Shown in pieces: positions 1-9,509 of a stretch of 64,000 nt of DNA. The first letter of the stretch is position 1, and each line of letters starts with the position of its first letter. A program made the position numbers and the translations under genes. The notes beneath the pieces were generated by a model. It did not search any database. It had not been told where the DNA came from and was given only the letters and a program-made list of their open reading frames with translations. This DNA comes from Promethearchaeota archaeon (GTDB lineage Archaea; Asgardarchaeota; Lokiarchaeia; Sigyniarchaeales; SOKP01), in NCBI GenBank assembly GCA_019058295.1, contig JAHPZI010000022.1, forward strand, positions 133,083 through 197,082. Reading direction: 5' to 3'.

Positions 1-1737
1 AGAAACAATGTTATTAGAAGAATCTAGAGTGATTCCAGCCCCTTTTAAGCAAAGATTATCTATTAACTTACCATTGTTAGTATTCGATAAAAGTACTGTA
101 GCTGCTGAAACATTTAAAAGTTTACAGTTTCTGATAATAAAATACTTTTCAGAGTTTTCAATGTAGATACATGGCATCCCCAATTCACGACCATTAACCT
201 CTAACTTCTCTATAATGTAAGGATCATTTGATGTTCCCGAACCACTAACCCACGCTTTTAATTTAGCCGTTTTACTCCAATCCCATGCGTTCACCCCTGA
301 GTCATCAATATAGATTGTCTCACCGAGATGGACTGGGCTACCTACGAGCGGGTAGCCATCCTCGCTGTCTGCTCCTCCAAAAATCCACATATAAGGATCA
401 TCAACGATCCCATCGTTGTCAATGTCGGGTGTTGTATGATTATCCCAATAATTACCAACAATAGAATTATTCCACTGATTATTACTTCCAGAATCACTTG
501 CATGAATTTTGTTCCCGATAAATGAATTATGATAAAATAAGTTATTATCACAACCACTAGATAATTCAATACCAAGTTGGAGGTTATCTTTTATAAGATT
601 TCCTGTAACATTGTTATAATCGCAGTCATCATTTAAATAAATTCCATAATCAGTATTGTTGTATGCGGTGTTGCCTGATATGATGTTATCATGGCATCGA
701 TCATATAAATATAATCCTCGTTGGGAGTTATTATTACAAATGTTTCCCATAATTGTACTATTATCACATTCTTGCCGTAAATATATACCAAATTGTGCAT
801 TATTGTTGGCAGTGTTTTCTGAAAGGATATTATCATCGGAATTGAATCGCAAAATTATTCCTATTTTATTATCGCTAATTTTATTTTCGAAAAGTTTATT
901 ATCGTTACAGCTATAACTTAATCTTATTCCTACATCATTGTTATGAGCAGTATTATCCGTGATGTTATTATTATTGCAGTCGTGTTCAAATTCTATCCCA
1001 AAAGTATTATCGTTTACAGTATTACTCGAAATAATATTTTCCTTACAACGATCAACTATATGTATCCCAATATTAACATTATGATTAGCTGTATTATTCG
1101 AAATCGTGTTATTATTACAAATCTGATCTATATAAATTCCATCATCATCATTGTGATTGACAATATTTTCAGTAAGTTTATTATTATTAGAACCCCCTAT
1201 TAGGTAGATTCCATAATAACTATTATCATTAGCAATATTCTTTGTAATGTTGTTATTTTCACAAGAAATTCGTAAATATATTCCATGTCTGATGTTGGAA
1301 CATGTATTATTTGTTATAAGTCCATTATTAGTATCATATAATTTGATTCCTGCATCATTCGGATTATTACCTGTATTATAAATTGTGCAATTCCTAATGA
1401 TAAAATATTCAACAGAGTTTTGTATTACAATACCGCTACCCGAACCTCCAGCATTTATGGTCACATTTTCGATAATATGCGGATTTTGAGGGGTCCCATC
1501 GTTTACTTGAATCCAATCAAGATCAGTTTCTGTCCAATTATCATTTATAATATAAATATGGTCAATATTCCAATGATCAGACGTTTTTAAGTTTTTAAAG
1601 GTAATATCAGTGTTACCCCCTCTTGGTTTTTTATTTATCTCTACATCAGAACTGAAGTTGTCGTTGGGTATAATCACTAAAGCAAATAGAAACCCTAAAG
1701 TAATCAGAATCGTTAAAGGTTTTGATTTATGCTTCAT
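1..1737 (-). CDS. Secreted beta-helix (NosD-like) protein, C-terminus beyond window
   Basis: I see an open frame of 579 codons reading off the left edge, so the C-terminus is missing. It starts with an ATG preceded by AGGTGA at 1745-1750. The first 25 or so residues form a signal peptide. A conserved head (WNIDHIYIINDNW, then NPHIIENVTINA) leads into many short parallel beta-helix repeats rich in Asn, of the type 'NNNISNNTANHNxxGIYL', from about residue 90 to 420. A DxDxDG stretch (PDIDNDGIVDD) follows, and a second helix domain then begins with its own PYIIEKLEVNG entry motif. The family (NosD/PbH1) comprises extracellular carbohydrate-binding or surface proteins; the substrate cannot be read. 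It is a close paralogue of the gene at 4483-7065 and probably surface-exposed. Confidence 0.85.
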   Translation of the reverse strand, partial: MKHKSKPLTILITLGFLFALVIIPNDNFSSDVEINKKPRGGNTDITFKNLKTSDHWNIDHIYIINDNWTETDLDWIQVNDGTPQNPHIIENVTINAGGSGSGIVIQNSVEYFIIRNCTIYNTGNNPNDAGIKLYDTNNGLITNNTCSNIRHGIYLRISCENNNITKNIANDNSYYGIYLIGGSNNNKLTENIVNHNDDDGIYIDQICNNNTISNNTANHNVNIGIHIVDRCKENIISSNTVNDNTFGIEFEHDCNNNNITDNTAHNNDVGIRLSYSCNDNKLFENKISDNKIGIILRFNSDDNILSENTANNNAQFGIYLRQECDNSTIMGNICNNNSQRGLYLYDRCHDNIISGNTAYNNTDYGIYLNDDCDYNNVTGNLIKDNLQLGIELSSGCDNNLFYHNSFIGNKIHASDSGSNNQWNNSIVGNYWDNHTTPDIDNDGIVDDPYMWIFGGADSEDGYPLVGSPVHLGETIYIDDSGVNAWDWSKTAKLKAWVSGSGTSNDPYIIEKLEVNGRELGMPCIYIENSEKYFIIRNCKLLNVSAATVLLSNTNNGKLIDNLCLKGAGITLDSSNNIVS

Positions 1738-1860
1738 TTCAATTTCACCTTATAAATATTATGATTTTTAATAGATTTTTATAAAACTTAAATCACATTG
1801 CATTTATAAAGGCATAAGGAAAGTTCTTTTACAATAATAAAATTGTAAAAATAGAATTCT
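1738..1860 (-). promoter_or_regulatory. Promoter and leader of beta-helix gene, shared with 7066-7175
   Basis: Reading leftward there is a TATA-like TTTATAAA at 1803-1810, about 65 bases before the ATG, and an AGGTGA ribosome binding site at 1745-1750. Roughly 115 bases here align without large gaps to the region upstream of the paralogue at 7065, including the 'agttcttttacaat' block and 'atttttata' segments. The two genes are therefore probably co-regulated. Bases 1861-2034 hold only the promoter of the next gene, with a TATA-like ATATAA near 1991. Confidence 0.6.
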
Positions 1861-2034
1861 AATTAGTATAGAAATTATCTTCAGAGACAATGAATAGGAT
1901 TTCGGAATTTGTGAGTAGAACTTAAAATAGTGAGATTTTTATGTTTAAGTTAGTTCCAATCTTTAAAAAATCACTTTTTTATACATTTTTATATAATCAA
2001 TGCAATATTAAATTAGTGAATTATAAATTATCTA

Positions 2035-2790
2035 TTGAATGATGATTATTTGGCGATAAATTTAAGAAATTTTCTATGCTTGGATCATCCAAGTGTCCAG
2101 AGTGTAATAGAAATAGCTCAAGAGATAATTAGCGATAATAGAGTTTTAGATACGGAAACTCTCTACAATATCGCAAAAAATCGCCTCCAAATACCCCATA
2201 AAGGGCTATTAAGTATCATTCAATTTCTTATTAACAAGAAGATTTTGGTTGAGGGGTCGAAATTTACAAAAGATTTAGTCCTAAAGAATGTAAATAGAAA
2301 AAGGATATACAATTTCATTACATCTCATATCGGCGTACACTTTTCAATCATAAAAAAGGTTCTTTTTGATGCAGAAAGCGATAAATCTGGAAGCACGGGG
2401 CAATTACTTTGGCATTTAAAAATGTTAATTAAATTCAATTATATCAAAAAAATCAGATTTAAGAAATATACACTCTTCATCCCAGTCGAAATTGATCATA
2501 AGGTTGGAATAATTTTCTTCTTATTACGTGACAAAATCAATAAAAAAATAGTAAACTTACTCATCAACGAACAAAAAGTTGAAAAATCCGAAATATACAA
2601 ACATATAAATGAACAAAGAGAATTAGTTTATTATCGAATTAATGATTTAACAGATCATGAAATAATTACCCAATCTCGCGAGGAAGATTGCTTAATTAAC
2701 TTAAATCAACATAATAAGGAACTAATTGTTCAAATCTATAATATTATTACAAATTTAAAAACAAAAAATTCTATAATACAAAGGGAGTAA
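2035..2790 (+). CDS. Multi-winged-helix transcriptional regulator-like protein
   Basis: 251 residues with no membrane segments. Three winged-helix-like units can be read: about residues 35-80 (LYNIAKNRLQIPHKGLLSII), about 88-155 (IYNFITSHIGVHFSIIKKVL then GQLLWHLKMLIKFNYIKK, the typical recognition helix and wing) and about 165-225 (KIVNLLINEQKVEKSEIYKH, then LVYYRINDLTDHEII). This array is common among archaeal regulators, and DNA binding is inferred. The start is a TTG without a good ribosome binding site, so the N-terminus is uncertain; a TATA-like element lies near 1991. It precedes the seven-helix protein by 38 bases and probably forms an operon with it, as a sensor and regulator pair might. 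Confidence 0.65.
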   Translation: MNDDYLAINLRNFLCLDHPSVQSVIEIAQEIISDNRVLDTETLYNIAKNRLQIPHKGLLSIIQFLINKKILVEGSKFTKDLVLKNVNRKRIYNFITSHIGVHFSIIKKVLFDAESDKSGSTGQLLWHLKMLIKFNYIKKIRFKKYTLFIPVEIDHKVGIIFFLLRDKINKKIVNLLINEQKVEKSEIYKHINEQRELVYYRINDLTDHEIITQSREEDCLINLNQHNKELIVQIYNIITNLKTKNSIIQRE

Positions 2791-2828
2791 TGATTAAATA
2801 TTAATTTAAAAGAGGTATTTTTAAGACA

Positions 2829-4145
2829 ATGGCTTTAAACTGGACACCTGAAGTGATAATAGATTTAATATTGTCGATCGTAATTTTTATCTCTGCAATC
2901 TTAACTTATGAAATTCCAAATACAAAAAAAATAAAGTCTTTATTTTATATCAGATTAGGAATTATTTTTATGGCATTATTTTTTCTATTTGAAGGATTAT
3001 CTTTTATATTTATGAGCATTTTTCTTCATCAAATCCATTCCATTTTGATTTTATTTTCTACATTTTTTTTATTAATAGGAATTAATTATACTATGAGAGA
3101 ATCTCCAATTTCATGGAATTTAATTCCACTATTTCTATTTGCTATACCTTTTTTCTACTTGACATTTCAGCCCAGTATGATCATTAATACTTATGAGTTT
3201 GGCTATAAGACAATTGCTTGGACAGGATTACTCATTATCGTAGGAGCTTTTATTAGTATTTTAGCGGCTACAATTCTCTTTTATTGGGGTTTAAAGACAT
3301 ATTTTAACTCACCATTCTTAATCAAAAAGGAGGCAAAATTATTTTTTATTGGCACTACGCTTAACTCTATTATTCCCACATGTATTTATCTGTTAACGCT
3401 ATGGATTCCGATCTTAATTTTATTGTGTGATTTCATTATGATAATAGGAACATTAATTTTTATTATTGCCATTATAAAAGAACCTAAACTTCTCTATATT
3501 TTACCGTTTACTATTTACCGAATAAGTGTAAAAGATAGGAAAGGCTTTCCTTTGTTTGATCATGACTGGTCTAAATCAGATATCAACGAGACTTTATTTA
3601 CAGGATTTATTAACGCAGTTCAAATGATGAGTCAGGAAGTTATGGACATTGGAGGATTAGTCGATATTCATTTAGAGGAGGGAATTCTAATGTTACAAGA
3701 ATCTGAATATATAACTGTTGGATTGGTTGCCTCTAAATCATCCAAATTATTACAAGAAGCGCTTATAAATTTCTCAAAAGATTTTCAAATCATGTTCAAG
3801 AGAGAGTTAAAACAATCATGCAAAGATATGGTCAAATATGAAGCCGCCTATGAGTTAATTGAAAAATATTTCTCAAACTTTCCATATAGAATCATTACCA
3901 GTAAAAAACAGAAGCTTCTTTTATCTGGGAAATTTGTAAAAATACCTCTTGAATTAGACAATCAACTTAAAAGTGTGTTCAAGGATCAGAATGAATATGA
4001 AGCAGTTAAAGCAGAATTGATTAAAACGCCCCTATCCTTTCCATCAGAATTTCTAAACTTTGTTGATGAGTTCAAAAAAGAAATTAAAGAGTTGGATAAC
4101 GATGATTATAAATATTTAGATTGGGAATATGATGAGGAAAATTGA
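2829..4145 (+). CDS. Seven-helix membrane protein with cytosolic longin/roadblock-like domain
   Basis: 438 residues. About seven hydrophobic helices occupy residues 7-220, resembling the 7TM sensory regions that precede archaeal and bacterial signalling domains. The remaining 210 residues are soluble: an alpha/beta segment starts at 'LPFTIYRISVKDRKGFPLF', has strands around 'GGLVDIHLEEGILMLQ' and 'ITVGLVASKSSKLL', and then helices. This strand-helix order, with a presumed ligand-exchange face, is reminiscent of longin or roadblock modules that work with small GTPases in Asgard archaea and eukaryotes. That resemblance is my reading of the pattern and not a proven match. There is no kinase H-box or ATPase motif. 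The C-terminus is acidic. It probably forms an operon with the upstream wHTH gene. Confidence 0.55.
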   Translation: MALNWTPEVIIDLILSIVIFISAILTYEIPNTKKIKSLFYIRLGIIFMALFFLFEGLSFIFMSIFLHQIHSILILFSTFFLLIGINYTMRESPISWNLIPLFLFAIPFFYLTFQPSMIINTYEFGYKTIAWTGLLIIVGAFISILAATILFYWGLKTYFNSPFLIKKEAKLFFIGTTLNSIIPTCIYLLTLWIPILILLCDFIMIIGTLIFIIAIIKEPKLLYILPFTIYRISVKDRKGFPLFDHDWSKSDINETLFTGFINAVQMMSQEVMDIGGLVDIHLEEGILMLQESEYITVGLVASKSSKLLQEALINFSKDFQIMFKRELKQSCKDMVKYEAAYELIEKYFSNFPYRIITSKKQKLLLSGKFVKIPLELDNQLKSVFKDQNEYEAVKAELIKTPLSFPSEFLNFVDEFKKEIKELDNDDYKYLDWEYDEEN

Positions 4146-4482
4146 TTTATAATTTGAGGTTTTGTCGAATTCACAAGTTAAGGAAGCTTTACTTTTTGTA
4201 AAATATCATTCCTCATACCTTTTTATAAGCAAGTTGATTTAAATTCCCTAACAACATCCTTAAAAATGTCAAAGCATGTAAATAGGAAGATAATTCAAAA
4301 GAAGATATATTTTAATACTCTTATAAGGTTATCAATATAATAAAAAAGTTAAAAGAAAAGGATTTTAAAAAAAAATTATTTATGAGAAGGGATGAGGCTT
4401 ATAATTTCACTTTAAAGTTGGAATTTTTAGAAATCTGAGCTCAACCCTTCATAATTTATATTTCCTTATATTTTTATTATCT
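4146..4482. other. AT-rich convergent intergenic region
   Basis: 337 bases between two genes that converge. I see no coding frame of convincing length, no RNA gene and no strong hairpin. T-rich stretches at both ends could terminate transcription of the two flanking genes. Confidence 0.5.
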
Positions 4483-7065
4483 TTATTTAGATATTTTAGA
4501 TTTTTTTATAAATTTCCATCGCTTTCTCGTTAATAATCCCAATGTTAATAAACACATTCCAACTAAAATTAGTATATTGTATCCCAGAATGGCTTCTGCT
4601 TTATCTTCTTTATCGTCATCATCATCCCCATTTGATAAAATTACTGGAGTGGAAGGAGTGGAAGGAATTTCAACTAGATTCACATAAATTGAATCTTCTG
4701 TCTCATTATTACCTACTAAATCAACGGCATAATAATAAATGATATAGTGTGCAGGAATAAGGCCAGATAAGTTAAAAGGTGTACTATATTCAAATTCTTC
4801 AGAATTATTGATTTTGTATTTAATTATAGATACTCCAGAACCAGAAAAATCATGAGCATTCAGAGTAAATAATGTGCTTTCATTTACAAGATTAGGTTTA
4901 ATATGGGGTATATAGGATATTAATGAGCTTGGTGCAATAGTATCAACTGTAAAAGATCTTGATAAAGTTTGAAATTTTGTCCCAATCGAGTTGTTTCCAA
5001 ATATCTGAATTGTGTGCATTCCATCACAAGGTAATGGAATAGTAGTATTACCTAAAATAGTTCTATTAGTTTGAGCGTCTAAAGAATACCCCATCCAATC
5101 AAGATTAGTGGAATTTTTGAAATTTAATAATAAGTCTTCATTCAGATTATCTCCAATTTTATAATTATCATCCCAAGAATATCCCACGGCATCTATACAT
5201 AATTTATAAGATACTGCGGCTGTTCCAGTCCAGAATGAAAGTGTATCAATATAATCTCTATCACCAAATCTAAAACCAATCTCCTGGGAGGTAATATTAT
5301 CAATAATAACCCTATATGTATCAGGTGAAAGTCCTTTATAACCACCATTTCCACATTCGAATTCTATTTTTACATGCATCCAGGTATTAACAACAGGAGC
5401 AGGCATTTGATCAACGCCATTTTCTTGGTAAATATCATACCATATACCCCCGATGCGATAGTGCCATTCACTGATCATAATTCTGAAATCGGGACCGATA
5501 TTGGCTCCTTCTAATACTCTTATCCTTTGAGGGTCATTTTGAATGTATCCAGTTCGTATCCAAAATTCTATAGTTCCATTCGTTTGCTGATTAAAGATAT
5601 TATCCGCCCAACGAATATCTCCACCATTATTATCAATTTCCATTACTTTTTTATGATTTCCCAAAGATTCAATTACACTACATCTGCTTCCAGTCCACCC
5701 AAAAGGCAGTGAACCATCATTATCATTTTCGAAACCGTAAGTGGCATGGTAATATCCAGCCATCGACTTATAAGTTTTATTTTCTGGGGTAACTATTTTA
5801 ATTATTGGTGAAGATATTGGAAAATTATCAACACTACCTGCAGTACCTGGAATAGCATAAGGGATGTCTCCAATTCCATCACCATTTTTATCAATCCCTA
5901 GATAATCACTATAATAATTTCCTAAAATATCGTTATCCCAGTTATTATATGTTCCGTTATCCATCGCATTATTAGAATTTGCAATGAATTCATTCAAATA
6001 AATTGTATTGTTAATACAATCTTCTAAATATATTCCATTTCGATTATTTTCTTTTACGGTATTTCCTAATATAGTGTTATTATGACAATCTCTTAAAAAT
6101 ATTCCATCCCGAGTACTATTAGATATAGTGTTTTCTAATATTGTATTATTTGTACAATCATTACTGATATATATCCCATCTATTGTATTATTAAATATAA
6201 TGTTTCTTGAGATCGTGTTATTCTTACAATTATTAGTCATAAATATCCCGTACCACTGTGAAGTTGTCATGTCAGTGCTCATATTATTTCCTGAGACAAC
6301 ATTATCATTACAATAAATAGTCACATATATACCAGAGCGGTCATTGTCATTTGCTGTGTTATTCGTGATAGTATTATTATTGCAGACAATTAAAAGTATC
6401 CCATCCTGTTTATTTTTATTTGCATTGTTTTCCGAAATAGTGTTATTATCGCTGCTATCTAGATAAATTCCATTGTAATCATTATATTCTAAAGTGTTTC
6501 CAGATATGCTATTATTATCACTCAGATATAGAAAAATCCCATTTCTATTATTGCTTATATTGTTTCTTAACAGAAAATTATTATTACAATTTTCACGTAA
6601 GTGTATACCGTGTCTTTTATTATTAGAGCAATTATTCTCGATTATTTGTCCATTGTCAGTATTTCTTAAAAGTATCGCAGCATCACTACTTACGATACCA
6701 GAATTATACACTGTGCAATTTCTAATGATAAAATAATCGTTTGAATCTTCAATTATTATACCACTACCCATTCCTACAGCATTTATGGTTACGTTTTCTA
6801 TAATATGTGGATTTTGGGGAGTTCCAGCTCCTACTTGAATCCAATCTAATGCCGTAGCTGACCAATTATCATTTAGAATGTGAATATGATTAGTTTTCCA
6901 ATGTCCAGAAGTGTTTGGGTTTTTAAAGTTCCTCTCGGTGATATTTGCACTTTTTCTTTCATTTATCTCTATGTCAGCAAAGAAATTGTTGTTGTTTATA
7001 ATCATTAAACAAAATAAAAATCCTAATGTAATCAGAATAGTTAAATGTGTTGTTTTAAACTTCAT
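4483..7065 (-). CDS. Secreted, membrane-anchored beta-helix (NosD-like) protein
   Basis: 860 residues, complete. Order: signal peptide (about 1-30); the family head with PHIIENVTINAVG; about a dozen and a half PbH1 parallel beta-helix repeats rich in Asn (about 95-400); a DKNGDGIGD calcium-binding-like motif; a jelly-roll/ConA-like domain (about 425-640, with 'GTIEFWIRTG'); an Ig-like region introduced by FTVDTIAPSS (about 705-790); an acidic linker (DDDDDKED); and one C-terminal transmembrane helix with a basic tail (RKRWKFIKKSK). The protein is thus anchored in the membrane with its body outside. It is a probable surface adhesin or carbohydrate-binding protein; no catalytic residues are recognisable. 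A ribosome binding site AGGTGA lies at 7073-7078. It is a paralogue of the gene at 1-1737. Confidence 0.85.
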   Translation of the reverse strand: MKFKTTHLTILITLGFLFCLMIINNNNFFADIEINERKSANITERNFKNPNTSGHWKTNHIHILNDNWSATALDWIQVGAGTPQNPHIIENVTINAVGMGSGIIIEDSNDYFIIRNCTVYNSGIVSSDAAILLRNTDNGQIIENNCSNNKRHGIHLRENCNNNFLLRNNISNNRNGIFLYLSDNNSISGNTLEYNDYNGIYLDSSDNNTISENNANKNKQDGILLIVCNNNTITNNTANDNDRSGIYVTIYCNDNVVSGNNMSTDMTTSQWYGIFMTNNCKNNTISRNIIFNNTIDGIYISNDCTNNTILENTISNSTRDGIFLRDCHNNTILGNTVKENNRNGIYLEDCINNTIYLNEFIANSNNAMDNGTYNNWDNDILGNYYSDYLGIDKNGDGIGDIPYAIPGTAGSVDNFPISSPIIKIVTPENKTYKSMAGYYHATYGFENDNDGSLPFGWTGSRCSVIESLGNHKKVMEIDNNGGDIRWADNIFNQQTNGTIEFWIRTGYIQNDPQRIRVLEGANIGPDFRIMISEWHYRIGGIWYDIYQENGVDQMPAPVVNTWMHVKIEFECGNGGYKGLSPDTYRVIIDNITSQEIGFRFGDRDYIDTLSFWTGTAAVSYKLCIDAVGYSWDDNYKIGDNLNEDLLLNFKNSTNLDWMGYSLDAQTNRTILGNTTIPLPCDGMHTIQIFGNNSIGTKFQTLSRSFTVDTIAPSSLISYIPHIKPNLVNESTLFTLNAHDFSGSGVSIIKYKINNSEEFEYSTPFNLSGLIPAHYIIYYYAVDLVGNNETEDSIYVNLVEIPSTPSTPVILSNGDDDDDKEDKAEAILGYNILILVGMCLLTLGLLTRKRWKFIKKSKISK

Positions 7066-7175
7066 TTAAATTTCACCTTGTAAAAAGTATGATTTTTGAT
7101 AGATTTTTATAACACTCGAATCATGTTACCTATATAAAGGAATAAGGAAGGTTCTTTTACAATAGCAAAATTTTT
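7066..7175 (-). promoter_or_regulatory. Promoter and leader of beta-helix gene, copy of 1738-1860
   Basis: TATA-like TATATAAA (read on the minus strand as CCTTTATATAGG) around 7129-7140 and AGGTGA at 7073-7078. It is strongly similar to the region upstream of the gene at 1737, so duplication included the regulatory DNA or regulation has been conserved. Confidence 0.6.
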
Positions 7176-7210
7176 AGTGAATTTGGAAAAAATCAAGGAG
7201 TAGTTTATAA

Positions 7211-7294
7211 ATGGATGAACGTCAGATAGGTGATAATTTTAATAAGTCGAAATTAAATGATTTAACAAATTCGTTGAGAAAAAAATATATATAA
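7211..7294 (+). CDS. Possible 27-residue small protein
   Basis: An ATG preceded by AAGGAG ten bases upstream opens a 27-codon frame with a charged, helical-looking product (begins MDERQIGDNF, ends LRKKYI). There is no family evidence, so it may be fortuitous. The rest of 7176-7455 is AT-rich leader for the next gene. Confidence 0.25.
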   Translation: MDERQIGDNFNKSKLNDLTNSLRKKYI

Positions 7295-7455
7295 GAGGAA
7301 GTCTCAAAAATCTATTACTCAAATACTTAAAATCCTTAATAATAATAATAATTTTAAAAGTATAAAAAGTATAAAAAGTATAGACTCTTTTTTTAAAATT
7401 AAATCTATTTTTAATAGAATAAATAACTTTTTTATTATTTTAGGTGTAAAGATTA

Positions 7456-9174
7456 ATGTATCATATTGACGGAACGGACTACTTGAAAACCCCCTACTAT
7501 AGTAAAACACGAAGTCTTTGTCCTGAATGCTTACAAAGGATCGGTGCTGAGATTTACGAAGAGAATGATCAAATTTGGATGAGAAAAACGTGTCCTGATC
7601 ATGGGGATTTCAAAGATATAATCAGTTCATCCGCAAAATATTATAAATGGACTCACTATAAGACTGAAAATTGGAGTTTTGATAAAGATGGCGATGCTAA
7701 TCCTCCAGATTGCGAGATTACTGATAAAAGGGGGTGTCCTTATAATTGTGGTTTATGTCCTGAACATTTGTCTACTTGTTCTTTAGCGCTAATAGATCTT
7801 ACAAATCGATGTAATTTCAACTGTAATTTCTGCTACGCTAATGTTCAGAAAGCTGGATATTTGATTGAGCCAAGTTTAGAAGAGATTGATAGAATAATGG
7901 CGCACTTTAGAAACAAACCAATACCGGCACCTTCCATTATGTTTACGGGAGGCGAGCCTACAGTAAGAAAAGATTTTCCCGAAATCTGCGCTATGGCTAA
8001 AAAACACGGTTTTAAAGAAGTTATTGTTGCAACTAACGGTTATGGATTCCAGAGAAAGAATGGAGGGCTTGAATGGACGAAAAAAGTTTTCGAGGCGGGT
8101 TTAGATACTTTATACTTTCAATTTGATGGCATAAATAATGCTACTTATGAAAAAACTCGTGGAATTAAGAATTTAATGGAATACAAACAGAGAGTTATAG
8201 AAAATTGCCGAAAGGCAGAGCTCACATCAATTGTTTTAGTTGCTACAATTGCTAAGGGTGTTACCGATATAGAAATTGGAAATATTATTCAATATGCAAT
8301 TGATAATATTGACGTGGTTAGAGGAATCACATTCCAGCCTGTAGCTCTATGTGGGAGAATAACTGCTGAAGATATGCAAGAATTGAGAATAACAAATGCT
8401 GATGTAATTCAAGAGATTGATAACCAAACGGGAGGCAAAATTAGTATTGAAAGTGCATGGTATCCTTTAACAACAATTGTTGAATGGGGAAGAATAATTG
8501 CATATTTGGCAGACATAGAACCTGTTGAATTTACTTGCCATCCTGATTGTGGATTTGCCACATACCTCGCAATAGACCCAGAGACTAACGAAATGGTTTC
8601 AATAATGGATTATTTTGATCCTTTGAAGATTATTGATTTTGCTAATAAATTTTGGGATAAAATTAAGAATAAAGAAAAAGAACCAATTAAATTCTTCTCA
8701 AGTTTATTAGGAGATTTTGGTGAAACCTTGGATAAAGGTGTTAATTGGTTAGACAAACAACAATTGAAAGCAAGATTCCTTTTAGCTATGTTGCAACATA
8801 CAAAGAAACCTGGAAAACTTATGGAGATGTTTAGCAGAGTATTGATAGATGGAAAATGGGATAGTATAAGTGCGTTTACACATGGAACGCTTTTAATAAG
8901 TTCGATGCATTTTCAGGATGCATATGATTTCAATATTGAAAGAGTAAAGCGCTGTATAGTTCATTTTGGAGTCGCTATGCCTGATGGGACAGTAAAAGAG
9001 GTCTCATTTTGTACAATGAACACTCTCCACCGACCTGAAATAGAAAAGCAGGTTGCGAAGAAATTAACAGAAAAAGTCAAAAACGAATTCGATACCACAA
9101 TGGGTTATCGAGTAGACGAAATCGATCAAGAAGTTGCCCATAATGGGGGAACAATCAAGGATGAGGAATTTTAA
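7456..9174 (+). CDS. tes: Tetraether lipid synthase (Tes), radical SAM
   Basis: 572 residues. An N-terminal zinc/Fe-S type cysteine region (CPEC at about 22, CPDHG near 46, then GCPYNCGLCPEH near 96) precedes the radical SAM motif CNFNCNFC (about 117-124), followed by FTGGEPT. This layout, including the 'CGLCPEH' block just before the AdoMet cluster, is the signature of the MJ0619/MA_1486 family. Members of that family couple two archaeol phospholipids tail to tail into tetraethers (GDGT) by joining sp3 carbons. The reaction is known for the family and its activity here is inferred. The ATG start follows a GGTG at 7443-7446. A small ORF follows within 14 bases and a polyprenol-kinase-like gene comes next, supporting a membrane lipid role. 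Confidence 0.85.
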   Translation: MYHIDGTDYLKTPYYSKTRSLCPECLQRIGAEIYEENDQIWMRKTCPDHGDFKDIISSSAKYYKWTHYKTENWSFDKDGDANPPDCEITDKRGCPYNCGLCPEHLSTCSLALIDLTNRCNFNCNFCYANVQKAGYLIEPSLEEIDRIMAHFRNKPIPAPSIMFTGGEPTVRKDFPEICAMAKKHGFKEVIVATNGYGFQRKNGGLEWTKKVFEAGLDTLYFQFDGINNATYEKTRGIKNLMEYKQRVIENCRKAELTSIVLVATIAKGVTDIEIGNIIQYAIDNIDVVRGITFQPVALCGRITAEDMQELRITNADVIQEIDNQTGGKISIESAWYPLTTIVEWGRIIAYLADIEPVEFTCHPDCGFATYLAIDPETNEMVSIMDYFDPLKIIDFANKFWDKIKNKEKEPIKFFSSLLGDFGETLDKGVNWLDKQQLKARFLLAMLQHTKKPGKLMEMFSRVLIDGKWDSISAFTHGTLLISSMHFQDAYDFNIERVKRCIVHFGVAMPDGTVKEVSFCTMNTLHRPEIEKQVAKKLTEKVKNEFDTTMGYRVDEIDQEVAHNGGTIKDEEF

Positions 9175-9188
9175 GAGGTGATTTATAA

Positions 9189-9464
9189 ATGGCTGAAATA
9201 GATCCTGAATCTGGATTGAAATTAAGGAAATTGACTGAATTAAAACCTACAGCTGCTGAAGAATATCAAGAAGCGATGTTGAATAGAGTGGACTATTTTT
9301 CAAAAAAAAGGGATTCCACATTTAATAGTTTCGTTGAAAATACTATAGTAGGCAGTCTTAAGATTTTGTTAGATTTAAAAGTGAAAGTTGAGGAAATGCT
9401 TGGCGACGACAATAAGGAAAAGGTCCATGAGATGATTGATAAATTACTTTTATTTGGTCTTTAA
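9189..9464 (+). CDS. Small helical protein following Tes
   Basis: 91 residues, no membrane segment, mostly helical and charged (ends MIDKLLLFGL). A strong ribosome binding site, GGTGA, stands 7 bases before the ATG. It lies 14 bases after the Tes gene, so the two are almost certainly co-transcribed. I do not recognise a family. It could be a regulatory or scaffold partner of Tes; that is inferred from position only. Confidence 0.6.
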   Translation: MAEIDPESGLKLRKLTELKPTAAEEYQEAMLNRVDYFSKKRDSTFNSFVENTIVGSLKILLDLKVKVEEMLGDDNKEKVHEMIDKLLLFGL

Positions 9465-9509
9465 TTTATTTTTCACAATATTTTTTTAAATTACATTTTT
9501 TTAATTATA

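Noticed and set aside
656..1203. Plus-strand frames of 86 codons, repeated twice
   Set aside because: They run antisense through the periodic beta-helix repeats of the minus-strand gene and are leucine/isoleucine-rich artefacts of its Asn-rich codons.
6000..6700. Regularly spaced similar blocks that look like a CRISPR array
   Set aside because: The period is about 66-70 bases and codes for PbH1 repeats in one continuous frame; the repeats are imperfect and there are no unique spacers.
7319..7510. 63-codon minus-strand frame
   Set aside because: Low-complexity Leu/Ile/Lys sequence overlapping the tes start and its leader.
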